Shown here in pieces: positions 30,327-38,663 of a DNA stretch of 64,000 bases. The translations under genes and the position numbers were made by a program. The stretch is from Enterococcus crotali (lineage in GTDB: Bacteria; Bacillota; Bacilli; Lactobacillales; Enterococcaceae), in NCBI RefSeq assembly GCF_000633635.1, contig NZ_AYPQ01000001.1, positions 530,820 to 594,819 on the forward strand, written 5' to 3'. Below the pieces are notes generated by a model that saw only the letters and a list, made by a program, of their open reading frames with translations, had not been told where the DNA came from and ran no database searches. The stretch's first letter is position 1. Each line of letters opens with the position of its first letter.

Positions 30327-30335
30327 TGGTATAAT
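30327..30335 (+). promoter_or_regulatory. Extended -10 promoter of uvrC
   Basis: TGGTATAAT, a perfect extended -10, 33 bases before the uvrC ATG. Confidence 0.6.
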
Positions 30336-30367
30336 ATAGTTTATCAATGGAGTAGAAAGGAAGTATT

Positions 30368-32170
30368 ATGAACGAAAGAATCAAAAATAAATTAGCATTG
30401 CTTCCTGATCAACCAGGTTGTTACCTGATGAAGGATAAAAACGGTACAATCATTTACGTTGGGAAAGCAAAAGTGTTAAAAAACCGTGTACGCTCTTATT
30501 TTACCGGCAGCCATGATACCAAAACAGAACGGCTAGTCAGCGAGATAGAAGATTTTGAATATATAGTAACAGAATCCAACATTGAAGCACTACTTTTGGA
30601 AATCAATTTGATACATAAAAATGATCCCAAGTATAATATCATGTTGAAAGACGATAAAAGTTATCCGTTTATCAAAATCACAAATGAAGAGTATCCACGA
30701 TTATTGATCACAAGAAAAGTTTCAAAAGACAAAGCGCTCTATTTTGGACCGTATCCAGATGTTGGAGCAGCCAATGAAACAAAACGATTGCTAGATCGCC
30801 TGTTTCCTTTAAGAAAATGTCGAGTGCTACCTAAAGAAGTTTGCCTATATTATCATATGGGGCAATGTTTAGCGCCTTGCGTTTTTGATATTCCCAAAAT
30901 AACCTATACAAAAATGGTTGCAGAAATTAAAAGCTTTTTAAATGGCGGACATCCGGTAATTCAAGAAGAAATACAAAGAAAAATGAACGAAGCCGCAGAA
31001 AATATGGAATTTGAAAAAGCGGCAGAATATCGTGACCAAATCAAGGCAATCGAAACAGTGATGACAAGACAAAAAATGACAAATGCAGACTTAGTTGATC
31101 GGGACGTTTTTGGTTATGCAGTTGATAAAGGGTGGATGTGTGTCCAAGTATTTTTTATAAGACAAGGCAAATTGATCGAACGAGATGTTTCGATTTTTCC
31201 CTTTTATAATGAAGAAGAAGAAGATTTTCTAACGTTTATCGGACAGTTTTATCAAGAAAATGAACATTTTATTCCTAAAGAAGTCTTGGTTCCAGATAAT
31301 ATCGATGTTGCTAGTGTCGAAGCAATGCTTTCAACTAAAGTATTACAACCACAGCGCGGAGAAAAGAAGAAACTAGTCAAATTAGCAGGGAAAAATGCAA
31401 CTGTGGCACTACAAGAAAAATTTGATCTGATCGTACGCAAACAAGAGCGAACCATTGGAGCGGTAGAGAAGTTGGGCAATGCGATGAACATCCCAACACC
31501 CATAAGAATCGAAGCCTTTGATAACTCTAATATTATGGGAACGGATCCCGTTTCTGCGATGGTTGTTTTTATCGATGGGCGCCCAGATAAGAAGGAATAC
31601 CGTAAGTACAAAATCAAGACAGTTAAAGGCCCAGATGATTACGCCTCAATGCGTGAAGTGATCTATCGCCGCTATTCCCGAGTATTGAAGGAGAATCTGC
31701 CATTTCCTGATTTGATTGTGATCGATGGTGGTAAAGGGCAAATAGATGCAGCTAAAGAAGTTTTGGACAATCAATTAGGCTTAGATATCCCAATAGCAGG
31801 ACTTGCTAAAAATGATAAGCATAAAACGAGCGAACTTCTTTTTGGTCCTGATTTGGCTGTTGTTCCTTTAGAAAGAAACTCGCAAGAATTCTTTTTGTTA
31901 CAGCGGATTCAAGATGAGGTCCATCGCTTTGCAATTACTTTCCATCGACAATTACGAAGCAAAAATAGTTTTGCCTCACGTTTAGATGACATAGAAGGAT
32001 TAGGCCCTAAACGAAAAAAAGAATTACTAAAGAAATTCAAATCTTTAAAAAACATTACGGCTGCTTCGGTGGACGAATTGAATGCTTCAGGTTTACCGAA
32101 AAATGTCGCTAAAAATGTGTATGATCATTTACACCAAGAAGAATCTGACTCAGGAGAAAGTTCTTTATAA
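30368..32170 (+). CDS. uvrC: Excinuclease ABC subunit C
   Basis: 600 residues, full length. The N-terminal GIY-YIG nuclease domain ([20 protein letters not shown]) makes the 3' incision, the UVR motif for UvrB contact is at about 205-225 ([17 protein letters not shown]), the RNase H-like domain for the 5' incision follows ([31 protein letters not shown]), and the tandem helix-hairpin-helix ends the protein ([16 protein letters not shown]). It acts in nucleotide excision repair. AAAGGAAG precedes the ATG. Confidence 0.97.
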   Translation: MNERIKNKLALLPDQPGCYLMKDKNGTIIYVGKAKVLKNRVRSYFTGSHDTKTERLVSEIEDFEYIVTESNIEALLLEINLIHKNDPKYNIMLKDDKSYPFIKITNEEYPRLLITRKVSKDKALYFGPYPDVGAANETKRLLDRLFPLRKCRVLPKEVCLYYHMGQCLAPCVFDIPKITYTKMVAEIKSFLNGGHPVIQEEIQRKMNEAAENMEFEKAAEYRDQIKAIETVMTRQKMTNADLVDRDVFGYAVDKGWMCVQVFFIRQGKLIERDVSIFPFYNEEEEDFLTFIGQFYQENEHFIPKEVLVPDNIDVASVEAMLSTKVLQPQRGEKKKLVKLAGKNATVALQEKFDLIVRKQERTIGAVEKLGNAMNIPTPIRIEAFDNSNIMGTDPVSAMVVFIDGRPDKKEYRKYKIKTVKGPDDYASMREVIYRRYSRVLKENLPFPDLIVIDGGKGQIDAAKEVLDNQLGLDIPIAGLAKNDKHKTSELLFGPDLAVVPLERNSQEFFLLQRIQDEVHRFAITFHRQLRSKNSFASRLDDIEGLGPKRKKELLKKFKSLKNITAASVDELNASGLPKNVAKNVYDHLHQEESDSGESSL

Positions 32171-32189
32171 TTAAATAAATCTAAAAAAA

Positions 32190-32357
32190 AGGTTAGGTCA
32201 GAAGTATTTAACCCCGAGAAGTAAGAAGAGATTCACGAAAATTGCCCTTCAAATTTTTGTGAATCTCAGCTTATTTCCGAAAGGGTTGCTTCTGATCTTA
32301 CCGTTTATCCGGATATAGAGCCCGAAACAAAGCTGATTTTGTCCCGGGCTTTTTTTA
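32190..32357 (+). terminator. Structured region and family B terminator after uvrC (B3)
   Basis: A long hairpin (GAGATTCACGAAAATT 32228-32243 with 32252-32267) is followed by the family B block TACCGTTTATCCGGATAT (32299-32316) and the terminator AGCCCG..AAACAAA with TTTTGT..CGGGCT and a T-run. The first hairpin may be a separate element, since it lacks a T-run. Confidence 0.75.
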
Positions 32358-32417
32358 TTATGTATTGTCTGTTCTACTTATTTTGTCAAGAAAAAAGGCT
32401 TGAATTAGAAAAAAAGT

Positions 32418-32446
32418 TTGACACGGCTATTAACTCACGATACTAT
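32418..32446 (+). promoter_or_regulatory. padR operon promoter
   Basis: TTGACA (32418-32423), 17-base spacer, TACTAT (32441-32446). The -35 contains a TTG that opens an ORF, which argues against that TTG as the gene start. Confidence 0.65.
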
Positions 32447-32465
32447 ATCATTAGATGATATATCA
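32445..32465 (+). promoter_or_regulatory. Probable PadR operator
   Basis: ATATCAT-TAG-ATGATAT (32445-32461) is a perfect inverted repeat overlapping the -10, and TGATATATCA (32456-32465) is a second overlapping palindrome. Placed at the transcription start of the padR gene, it is the natural autoregulatory site (inference). Confidence 0.6.
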
Positions 32466-32492
32466 CCAACTGATATAAAGGGGCAAGATATC

Positions 32493-32807
32493 TTGGAAGA
32501 TACACTGACGGATTCCACTTATTTGATTTTACTAGCCTTACTAAAACCGCAACATGGCTACGCTATCATGAAAGAAGTGAATAGTTTAACAAACGGGCAG
32601 GTAGATATCGGTCCTGCAAGTATGTATACGATCTTAAAAAAGCTACAGAAAAATGAATTGATTACATTAGAGGAAAGCAATGAACGAAAGAAGACCTATT
32701 TAATTACAGAGAAGGGTCTTGAAAACTTAAAACAAGATATCAAGCGCCGTAAACTTCTTTATCAAGCTGGAAATCGTCTGTTAGCTGAAAAAGGGAGAAA
32801 TGAATGA
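32493..32807 (+). CDS. PadR family transcriptional regulator
   Basis: 104 residues from TTG 32493. The PadR winged helix is complete: STYLILLALLKPQHGYAIMKE, GPASMYTILKKLQKNELI and the wing YLITEKGLENL. Start chosen from AAGGGG nine bases upstream and the usual family start (M)EDTLTDSTYLIL; the open frame back to 32418 runs through the promoter and operator. It overlaps the DUF2812 gene by four bases. This layout (PadR, DUF2812, ABC exporter) is a familiar regulated-transport arrangement. Confidence 0.88.
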   Translation: MEDTLTDSTYLILLALLKPQHGYAIMKEVNSLTNGQVDIGPASMYTILKKLQKNELITLEESNERKKTYLITEKGLENLKQDIKRRKLLYQAGNRLLAEKGRNE

Positions 32808-33493
32808 AGATGTTTAAGGGGAAAAAATATATTTATTCTAGAGGGATCGCATTTTATCCGGAGAAAGAAATGCAACTTTTAAAAAAACAAGCAGAAAAAG
32901 GTTGGCACTTTAAAAAAATGAATCAAGCAGGTTTTCTTGTCTTTGAAAAAGGCAGATCGGAAGAAAAAGAGTTCTCGGTAGATTTTTTTGATGGTTCATC
33001 GGAAGAATTATCTGAATATTTAGTAATTTATGAGCAGGCTGGTTGGGAGTATATAACGAATTATAAAGACAAATATTTTTATTTTAAAGCTGATTGTGAC
33101 ACACCAACGATTTATTCCGATTCTGAAAGCTACTGGATTCGTATGAAGAAGGAATGGCTATGGCTATTGGTTCGAACACTGATCTACTTACCCGTTGGAA
33201 TTGGCTTACTTGTCTTGCTTTGGTTAACCAAAGCAAGTGAAAATAGTTTAATGTCGAACATAGCTGTTCGTGGAGGGTTGTTTTTTTCAGGAACCCTATT
33301 TACAGTGTTACCAATCGGCGTGGTAATTAGTATTATTTTTTCATTAGTTATCTATAGTGATCGTACAAAATACTATAATCAGCCGGAGCGCTTTGCAAAA
33401 AGACAAAAAATTTTTAGAGATGCTATAGTTTTAGCGATGATCGGTTTTGTCGTAGGTGCATTACTCAGTATGTTCTTAAAGAATTCTATATAA
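32804..33493 (+). CDS. DUF2812 domain membrane protein
   Basis: 229 residues. The N-terminal half is the DUF2812 region (KMFKGKKYIYSRGIAFYPEKE, EKGWHFKKMNQAGFLVFEKG, YEQAGWEYITNYKDKYFYF); the C-terminal half has three membrane helices. Such proteins are encoded next to PadR regulators in Firmicutes, and are thought to act with them; the biochemical role is unknown. Start ATG overlaps the padR stop (ATGA). Confidence 0.82.
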   Translation: MKMFKGKKYIYSRGIAFYPEKEMQLLKKQAEKGWHFKKMNQAGFLVFEKGRSEEKEFSVDFFDGSSEELSEYLVIYEQAGWEYITNYKDKYFYFKADCDTPTIYSDSESYWIRMKKEWLWLLVRTLIYLPVGIGLLVLLWLTKASENSLMSNIAVRGGLFFSGTLFTVLPIGVVISIIFSLVIYSDRTKYYNQPERFAKRQKIFRDAIVLAMIGFVVGALLSMFLKNSI

Positions 33494-33524
33494 AAACTAT
33501 TGAGGTTGGATAAAATTTATGTAG

Positions 33525-33544
33525 GGTCAAAGACATCTTTGACC
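33525..33544 (+). other. Hairpin between DUF2812 gene and ABC ATPase gene
   Basis: GGTCAAAG (33525-33532) pairs with CTTTGACC (33537-33544) around ACAT. It is followed by AT-rich sequence, not a clean T-run, so it may be a partial terminator or RNA-processing site. Confidence 0.4.
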
Positions 33545-33609
33545 AATAAAATGGATAATTTACTTTTTTTATTAAGAGTTGATTTAAATTGAATACAGGA
33601 GGATGAAAA

Positions 33610-34509
33610 ATGTTAGAAGTAAAGAATTTGGTAAAAACATTTGGTGACTATACGGCAGTAAATAATATGTCTTTTGAAATACCAGATGGAAAAATCCTGG
33701 GACTGATTGGGCAAAATGGTGCGGGTAAGACGACGACTTTTCGTTTGATCTTGGATTTTTTAACTCAAGATAGTGGTGTCGTACTTTGGAATGGGCACCA
33801 ATTAAGCGGGAAGGATTACAATGATATTGGTTATTTACCTGAAGAACGTGGTTTATATCCAAAAGTCTCGATCCAAGAGCAATTGATCTACTTTGCTGAA
33901 TTAAGAGGGAAAACTAAAAAGGAAATCGAACCTAAAATCGATGAATGGATGGAAAAGTTCAAAGTTAAAGGCAAAAAAACAGATAAAGTAAAATCATTGT
34001 CTAAAGGAAATCAGCAAAAGGTTCAACTTATTGCTACACTGATTCATGAACCAAAACTGGTCATTTTAGATGAACCGTTTAGTGGATTGGATCCAGTTAA
34101 TGCAGAGCTTTTAAAAGATGGTATTATCGCATTGAAAGAAAAAGGTTCATGCGTTATTTTCTCTAGTCATAATATGGATAATGTAGAAAAAATCTGTGAC
34201 CATCTGGTAATGTTAAGAAGTGGTGAAATGGTGCTCAATGGGAAAGTTCATGAAATTCGTGAAAGTTTTGGACGCACAAAAGTATTCTTGGAATCTCCTT
34301 TGACCCCAGAAGATGTTCTAGCAATTGACGGCGTAAAAACAGCAATAAAACGCGCTGATGGTGTCGTTGAAGTAACATTGAATGATCCAAAAGCAGGTCA
34401 AGAAATTTTTGCCCGTGCAACTCAATTTGGGTACATTCCAATGTTTAACCAACAACCACCGACCTTAGAAGAAATATTCAAAATGAAAGCAGGTGAACCA
34501 AATGAGTAA
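33610..34509 (+). CDS. ABC transporter ATP-binding protein (NatA-like)
   Basis: 299 residues. Walker A GQNGAGKTTTFRLIL (about 37-50), signature SLSKGNQQKVQLIATL, Walker B LVILDEPFSGLDP and H-loop FSSHNMDNVE. The C-terminal extension (from about 210) is the DUF4162-type domain common in NatA-like exporters. It overlaps the permease gene by eight bases. AGGAGG lies seven bases before the ATG. Together the pair resembles the Na+-export NatAB type; the real substrate is not known. Confidence 0.9.
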   Translation: MLEVKNLVKTFGDYTAVNNMSFEIPDGKILGLIGQNGAGKTTTFRLILDFLTQDSGVVLWNGHQLSGKDYNDIGYLPEERGLYPKVSIQEQLIYFAELRGKTKKEIEPKIDEWMEKFKVKGKKTDKVKSLSKGNQQKVQLIATLIHEPKLVILDEPFSGLDPVNAELLKDGIIALKEKGSCVIFSSHNMDNVEKICDHLVMLRSGEMVLNGKVHEIRESFGRTKVFLESPLTPEDVLAIDGVKTAIKRADGVVEVTLNDPKAGQEIFARATQFGYIPMFNQQPPTLEEIFKMKAGEPNE

Positions 34510-35761
34510 ATTTTGGATCATAGCAAGTGATGTTTATAAAAAAAATGTTAAAACGATTTCCTTTGCTATTATGATACTGGTACCTTTTGTTGTTATGGGA
34601 ATTATTTATGTTGCAGGTTCACTGGCAGATGGATTTTCTGAGGATACAAAAGTTGGGCTTGTTTCAGACAATCAAGAGTTAGCGCAACAGTTAGCTAAGT
34701 CAAAAACAGATGAGTATACATTTAAAGTTGTTCCCTCGCAAAAAGATGCTGAAAAACAGTTAAAGGATAAAGATATCGAAGCATTTCTAGTATTGGATAC
34801 TGCAAAGCAACAAATTCAAGGGAAATTATATACAGAATCTTCTTTAGGTACAACGACGGAATTGATGATGAGCCAAATGCTCAATGGACTTCAGTCAACA
34901 TTGAATGCAAGTAAATTGAATTTAACACCGGAGCAATTGGAGAGCTTGAGTCAATCGGCAAACTTTGAAAAGACTAAAGTTAGTTTCGATGATAAAGGGA
35001 AAATGACGACTGGCCAAGATAACACGGCCATTCAATCAGCTTTATCATTTATCATTACGATTATTCTATGGATAATCATCATGACCTATGCTTCGATTAT
35101 CGCACAAGAAATCGCCTCTGAAAAAGGCACTCGAATCATGGAGGTCATTTTATCAAGTACTAAAGCTCAAACGCATTTTTATGGAAAATTGACAGGTGTT
35201 ATCCTAGTCGCGCTTACGCAGATCGTGATTTATGCTGGAGCATTCGGGATCGGCTACACGCAACTAAAAGATTTGGATATGGTGAAAGGTTTACTAGAAG
35301 GACTTTCTTCAACGAATCTGCTCGGCAGTTTTGTAATATACACGTTGATATTCTTTGGATTAGGTGTCTTTGTCTATTCTGTATTAGCTGCATTATGCGG
35401 TTCTTTGGTGTCAAAACCAGAAGATACAGCGAAGGCAGTTCAGCCCATCATATACATTGCAATGATTGGTTATTTCATCGGGATTTCATTAGGAATGGGC
35501 GATCCACAAAATATTGTAATCAAAGTTACTTCCTATATCCCATTGATCTCATCTTTTATTATGCCAATTCGTTTAGCAAATGAAACGGTAACAAATACCG
35601 GAGCGATGATTTCTGTCTTGATTCTTTTCGTTTTCGGCGTACTATTGACTCTATTTTCAGCGAAACTCTATAAATCAAATGTGTTGGTCTACAGTGAAGG
35701 CGGCGTATTGAAATCTCTAAAACAGTCCATTTCGATTTTAAGAAATGAACGTAAAAAATAA
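34502..35761 (+). CDS. ABC-2 type transporter permease (NatB-like)
   Basis: 419 residues. Layout is typical of ABC-2 exporters: one N-terminal helix (VKTISFAIMILVPFVVMGIIY), a soluble extracytoplasmic domain of about 150 residues, then five C-terminal helices with SEKGTRIMEVILSSTKAQTHF between the first two. ATG 34502 is chosen over 34493 since an AGGTGA element precedes it. It ends the PadR group before a strong convergent terminator. Confidence 0.88.
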   Translation: MSKFWIIASDVYKKNVKTISFAIMILVPFVVMGIIYVAGSLADGFSEDTKVGLVSDNQELAQQLAKSKTDEYTFKVVPSQKDAEKQLKDKDIEAFLVLDTAKQQIQGKLYTESSLGTTTELMMSQMLNGLQSTLNASKLNLTPEQLESLSQSANFEKTKVSFDDKGKMTTGQDNTAIQSALSFIITIILWIIIMTYASIIAQEIASEKGTRIMEVILSSTKAQTHFYGKLTGVILVALTQIVIYAGAFGIGYTQLKDLDMVKGLLEGLSSTNLLGSFVIYTLIFFGLGVFVYSVLAALCGSLVSKPEDTAKAVQPIIYIAMIGYFIGISLGMGDPQNIVIKVTSYIPLISSFIMPIRLANETVTNTGAMISVLILFVFGVLLTLFSAKLYKSNVLVYSEGGVLKSLKQSISILRNERKK

Positions 35762-35774
35762 GTAGAAAACAAAA

Positions 35775-35820
35775 AAGCAGGAAGCAAAACGAATCATTCG
35801 TTTTGCTTCCTGCTTTGAAT
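35775..35820. terminator. Bidirectional terminator between ABC permease and lacI-type gene
   Basis: Perfect 19-bp arms AAGCAGGAAGCAAAACGAA (35775-35793) and its complement (35797-35815) around TCA. Confidence 0.92.
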
Positions 35821-35873
35821 TTGAGTTAATGGTTAGGGAAAAGGGATTTATATTTCAAGACTAACGTCTTTGT

Positions 35874-36863
35874 CTATGTTTCTTGTTTTTTTAATGGTAC
35901 AGTTTTCCTTTCAATCAGTTGAACACGCATTTCTTGTTCTGGGATCGTTGCTTTGTTCAGCTGATTGTGAATATAAATGAATGAATTTTCAGCTTGGCGT
36001 TTAATTGAATAGTCAACTGTTGTAATATGCATCAAGCGACTAATTTCACTATTATCAAAGCCAATAACAGCAACATCTTCAGGTGGCGAGTAACCTAATG
36101 TTTGTAACTCAGAAATAAATCCTGCTGCAACTGAATCTGTATAAAAAGCCATAGCATCTGTTTTATTAGTCATCTCATGCCATATTTGAGCGATATTTTG
36201 TCCGTTATCGATTCTAGATTTATCGTGAAAAATCCATTCATCTTTGATAGGAATATTGTTTTTCTTGTGGAAATCCTCAATCGCTTTTAGCCGTGCTTTG
36301 GTATTCAGATTTTCAAAATTTCCTAGAACATGACCAATTGACCGATAGCCGCGCTGATACAGATAATCCAGTGATCTTAAGTAACCAGAATAATGATCGA
36401 CATATGAAGAATAAATCCGTTCAGAATCAATTCGATGCCAAGTGGCAATGGGGCCATAAATACTGTATGGCTCGATAACTTCCCACTTATTTGCTCGAGT
36501 TAAAATAAATACACCGTCAAGCTGTTTGTACTTCATTTGATTTAATGCTTCAATTTCTTTTTTCTTATCCCCATCAGTAAAATATAATGTTACATAGTAA
36601 TTATATTTCTTGGCAATTGAGATGAAACTTTGCAGGAAAATACCTAGAGGATCCATATAACCCTGAGCTAGAAATCCGATTGTTTTGGTTTCTCCGCTTT
36701 GCAGATTTCGTGCAATTAAGTTAGGAGAGTAGGATAACGCTTCCATAGCTTCTAACACTTTTTCACGGCTCTCTTGACTAACGTAGCCATTTCCTGAAAT
36801 CACTCTGGAAACAGTAGACTTCGATACTTGTGCTTTTTTTGCGACATCGATAATTGTGGTCAT
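35874..36863 (-). CDS. LacI family transcriptional regulator
   Basis: 329 residues. The N-terminal helix-turn-helix and hinge are typical: TIIDVAKKAQVSKSTVSRVISGNGYVSQ and SPNLIARNLQSGETKTIGFL. A periplasmic-binding-like sensor domain follows (VAVIGFDNSEISRL near the C-terminus). Three possible starts (GTG 36869, ATG 36866, ATG 36863) are in a row; the last has the best spacing to GAGGTG. It is divergent from the GH4 gene, whose promoter carries a perfect LacI-type palindrome, so it very likely represses that gene and responds to its phospho-sugar. Confidence 0.92.
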   Translation of the reverse strand: MTTIIDVAKKAQVSKSTVSRVISGNGYVSQESREKVLEAMEALSYSPNLIARNLQSGETKTIGFLAQGYMDPLGIFLQSFISIAKKYNYYVTLYFTDGDKKKEIEALNQMKYKQLDGVFILTRANKWEVIEPYSIYGPIATWHRIDSERIYSSYVDHYSGYLRSLDYLYQRGYRSIGHVLGNFENLNTKARLKAIEDFHKKNNIPIKDEWIFHDKSRIDNGQNIAQIWHEMTNKTDAMAFYTDSVAAGFISELQTLGYSPPEDVAVIGFDNSEISRLMHITTVDYSIKRQAENSFIYIHNQLNKATIPEQEMRVQLIERKTVPLKKQET

Positions 36864-36940
36864 CATCACACCTCGTTCATTGAATAATTACAGATAGATC
36901 TTACTTTTTAAGTATAACATAAATTAATTTAAAAAAGGCC

Positions 36941-36971
36941 TTGACATGGGAACATTCCCACACATTATGAT
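36941..36971 (+). promoter_or_regulatory. GH4 gene promoter with LacI-type operator in the spacer
   Basis: TTGACA (36941-36946) and TATGAT (36966-36971), spacer 19. The spacer contains TGGGAACATTCCCA (36947-36960), a perfect 14-base palindrome of LacI-operator type, directly beside the -35. Confidence 0.8.
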
Positions 36972-36976
36972 GTAAA

Positions 36977-36990
36977 TGTAAACGATGTCA
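36977..36990 (+). promoter_or_regulatory. cre site (CcpA)
   Basis: TGTAAACGATGTCA fits the cre consensus TGWNANCGNTNWCA at every fixed position. Located just after the -10, where CcpA binding represses transcription. Confidence 0.8.
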
Positions 36991-37026
36991 GAACGTATTC
37001 TGAACAAAAAATCAGGAGGGAAACAC

Positions 37027-38421
37027 ATGACAAGAGATGCCTTAAAAATCGCAACAATCGGTGGAGGTTCAAGTTATACACCGGAATTAATCGAAGGATA
37101 TATTAAAAGAAAAGATGAATTACCAATCAAAGAAATTTGGTTAGTCGATATTGAAGCAGGAAAAGAAAAATTAGAAACCGTTGGTGCTATGGCGAAACGC
37201 ATGGTCAAAGCAGCAGGCTTAGATTGGGAAGTTCATTTAACCTTAGATCGTCGTGCAGCCTTAAAAGACGCTGACTTTGTTTCAACACAATTTCGTGTAG
37301 GGTTACTAGATGCACGTATCAAAGATGAGCGTATTCCATTATCACATGGCGTTTTAGGACAAGAAACAAATGGAGCAGGTGGTATGTTTAAAGCGTTCCG
37401 TACGATACCTGTTATTCTCGGCATTATTGAAGATATGAAAGAACTATGTCCAGATGCATGGCTAGTTAACTTCACTAATCCAGCCGGTATGGTTACGGAA
37501 GCAGCAATTAAACATGGCGGTTGGAAAAAGACTGCTGGATTGTGTAATGTACCGATTGGTCATAGAAAACAAGCCGCGGAAAAATTAGGTATTCCTGAAG
37601 AAGATTTGTTCTTTAAATTTGCTGGTATCAATCACTTCCACTGGCACCGCGTCTGGGACAAACAAGGAAATGAGCGGACACAAGAATTGATCGACTTGAT
37701 TTATGGACCGCAAGAAGATTCTGAAAGTCACTTGAAAAACATCCATAACGCACCATTCCACTATGAACAAATCAAAGACTTAGGGATGTTGCCTTGTGGT
37801 TATCACCGTTATTATTATATTGAAGACGAAATGTTGAAACATTCAATTGAAGAATTTGAAAAAGGTGAAACAAGAGCACAAGTCGTAAAAGAAACAGAAG
37901 CTCGTTTGTTTGAACTTTACAAAGATCCAAACTTAGATTACAAACCAAAAGAATTAGAACAACGTGGTGGAACACACTATAGTGATGCGGCATGTGAATT
38001 GATTGCATCGATCCACAACGATAAACGCACAGATATGGTTGTTTCAACTGAAAATAACGGGACAATCACTGATTTACCATATGATTGTGTTGTAGAAGTT
38101 TCAGGTCCTGTAACTGCTCATGGGCACGAACCTTATAACTGGGGAGCGTTCCCACCAGCAGCACGTGGAATTATCCAAGTGATGAAAGGGATGGAAGAAA
38201 CGGTGATTCGTGCTGCGATTGATGGAGATTATGGTGCAGCATTGCATGCATTTACAATCAACCCATTAGTTCCAGGTGGAGCAATGGCGAAAACGTTATT
38301 AGATGAGCTATTGATTGCTCATAAAGATCATTTACCAAACTTCTCTGAAGCAATCACTAAAATTGAAAAAGAACAACCAGATACAGTTGCTTATGTAACT
38401 GAATTAATGAAAAGCAATTAA
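37027..38421 (+). CDS. 6-phospho-beta-glucosidase, glycoside hydrolase family 4
   Basis: 464 residues. The N-terminal NAD+-binding motif is KIATIGGGSSYTPELIEGY; VNFTNPAGMVTEA, GLCNVPIGH (metal and substrate cysteine region) and AGINHFHWHRV follow. GH4 enzymes use NAD+ and Mn2+ to cleave 6-phospho-glycosides made by PTS uptake; the beta-glucoside type (LicH/CelF) is the nearest. ATG 37027 follows CAGGAGGG; the upstream ATG at 36985 lies in the cre site. No PTS gene is adjacent, so the transporter must be elsewhere. Controlled by the divergent LacI protein and by CcpA (from sites). Confidence 0.93.
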   Translation: MTRDALKIATIGGGSSYTPELIEGYIKRKDELPIKEIWLVDIEAGKEKLETVGAMAKRMVKAAGLDWEVHLTLDRRAALKDADFVSTQFRVGLLDARIKDERIPLSHGVLGQETNGAGGMFKAFRTIPVILGIIEDMKELCPDAWLVNFTNPAGMVTEAAIKHGGWKKTAGLCNVPIGHRKQAAEKLGIPEEDLFFKFAGINHFHWHRVWDKQGNERTQELIDLIYGPQEDSESHLKNIHNAPFHYEQIKDLGMLPCGYHRYYYIEDEMLKHSIEEFEKGETRAQVVKETEARLFELYKDPNLDYKPKELEQRGGTHYSDAACELIASIHNDKRTDMVVSTENNGTITDLPYDCVVEVSGPVTAHGHEPYNWGAFPPAARGIIQVMKGMEETVIRAAIDGDYGAALHAFTINPLVPGGAMAKTLLDELLIAHKDHLPNFSEAITKIEKEQPDTVAYVTELMKSN

Positions 38422-38476
38422 AATGTAAAAACAACTATAAATGAAAGTAGTTGTTACTTAAAGAGCAAGACTTTTT

Positions 38477-38503
38477 CGGAGTAGAGAAATCTACTCCGTT
38501 TTT
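38477..38503 (+). terminator. Terminator after the GH4 gene
   Basis: CGGAGTAGA (38477-38485) pairs with TCTACTCCG (38490-38498) around GAAA, then TTTTTG. Confidence 0.88.
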
Positions 38504-38583
38504 GTCGTTTCCAAACGAAAAATTAAGCGGATTTCTATCTTGATTTTTGGTTTGAGTTTAAACCTATCTTTTGCTACGAAAAT

Positions 38584-38631
38584 ACCGACTTGTAAGAGTT
38601 AGAAGGAAAAATCTTTCTCTTGCAAGTCGGT
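38584..38631. terminator. Terminator for the mga-like gene (minus strand)
   Basis: ACCGACTTGTAAGAG (38584-38598) pairs with CTCTTGCAAGTCGGT (38617-38631), one wobble. It lies just beyond the stop of the minus-strand regulator. Confidence 0.75.
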
Positions 38632-38663
38632 CTATTCGTTTTTCTAGAATATGTACATAGTGA

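Noticed and set aside
32418-32492. N-terminal extension of the PadR ORF from TTG 32418
   Set aside because: It coincides with the -35, -10 and operator, and a better ribosome site with TTG 32493 fits the family start.
36985-37026. Upstream ATG of the GH4 gene
   Set aside because: Lies within the cre site; the CAGGAGGG site supports ATG 37027.
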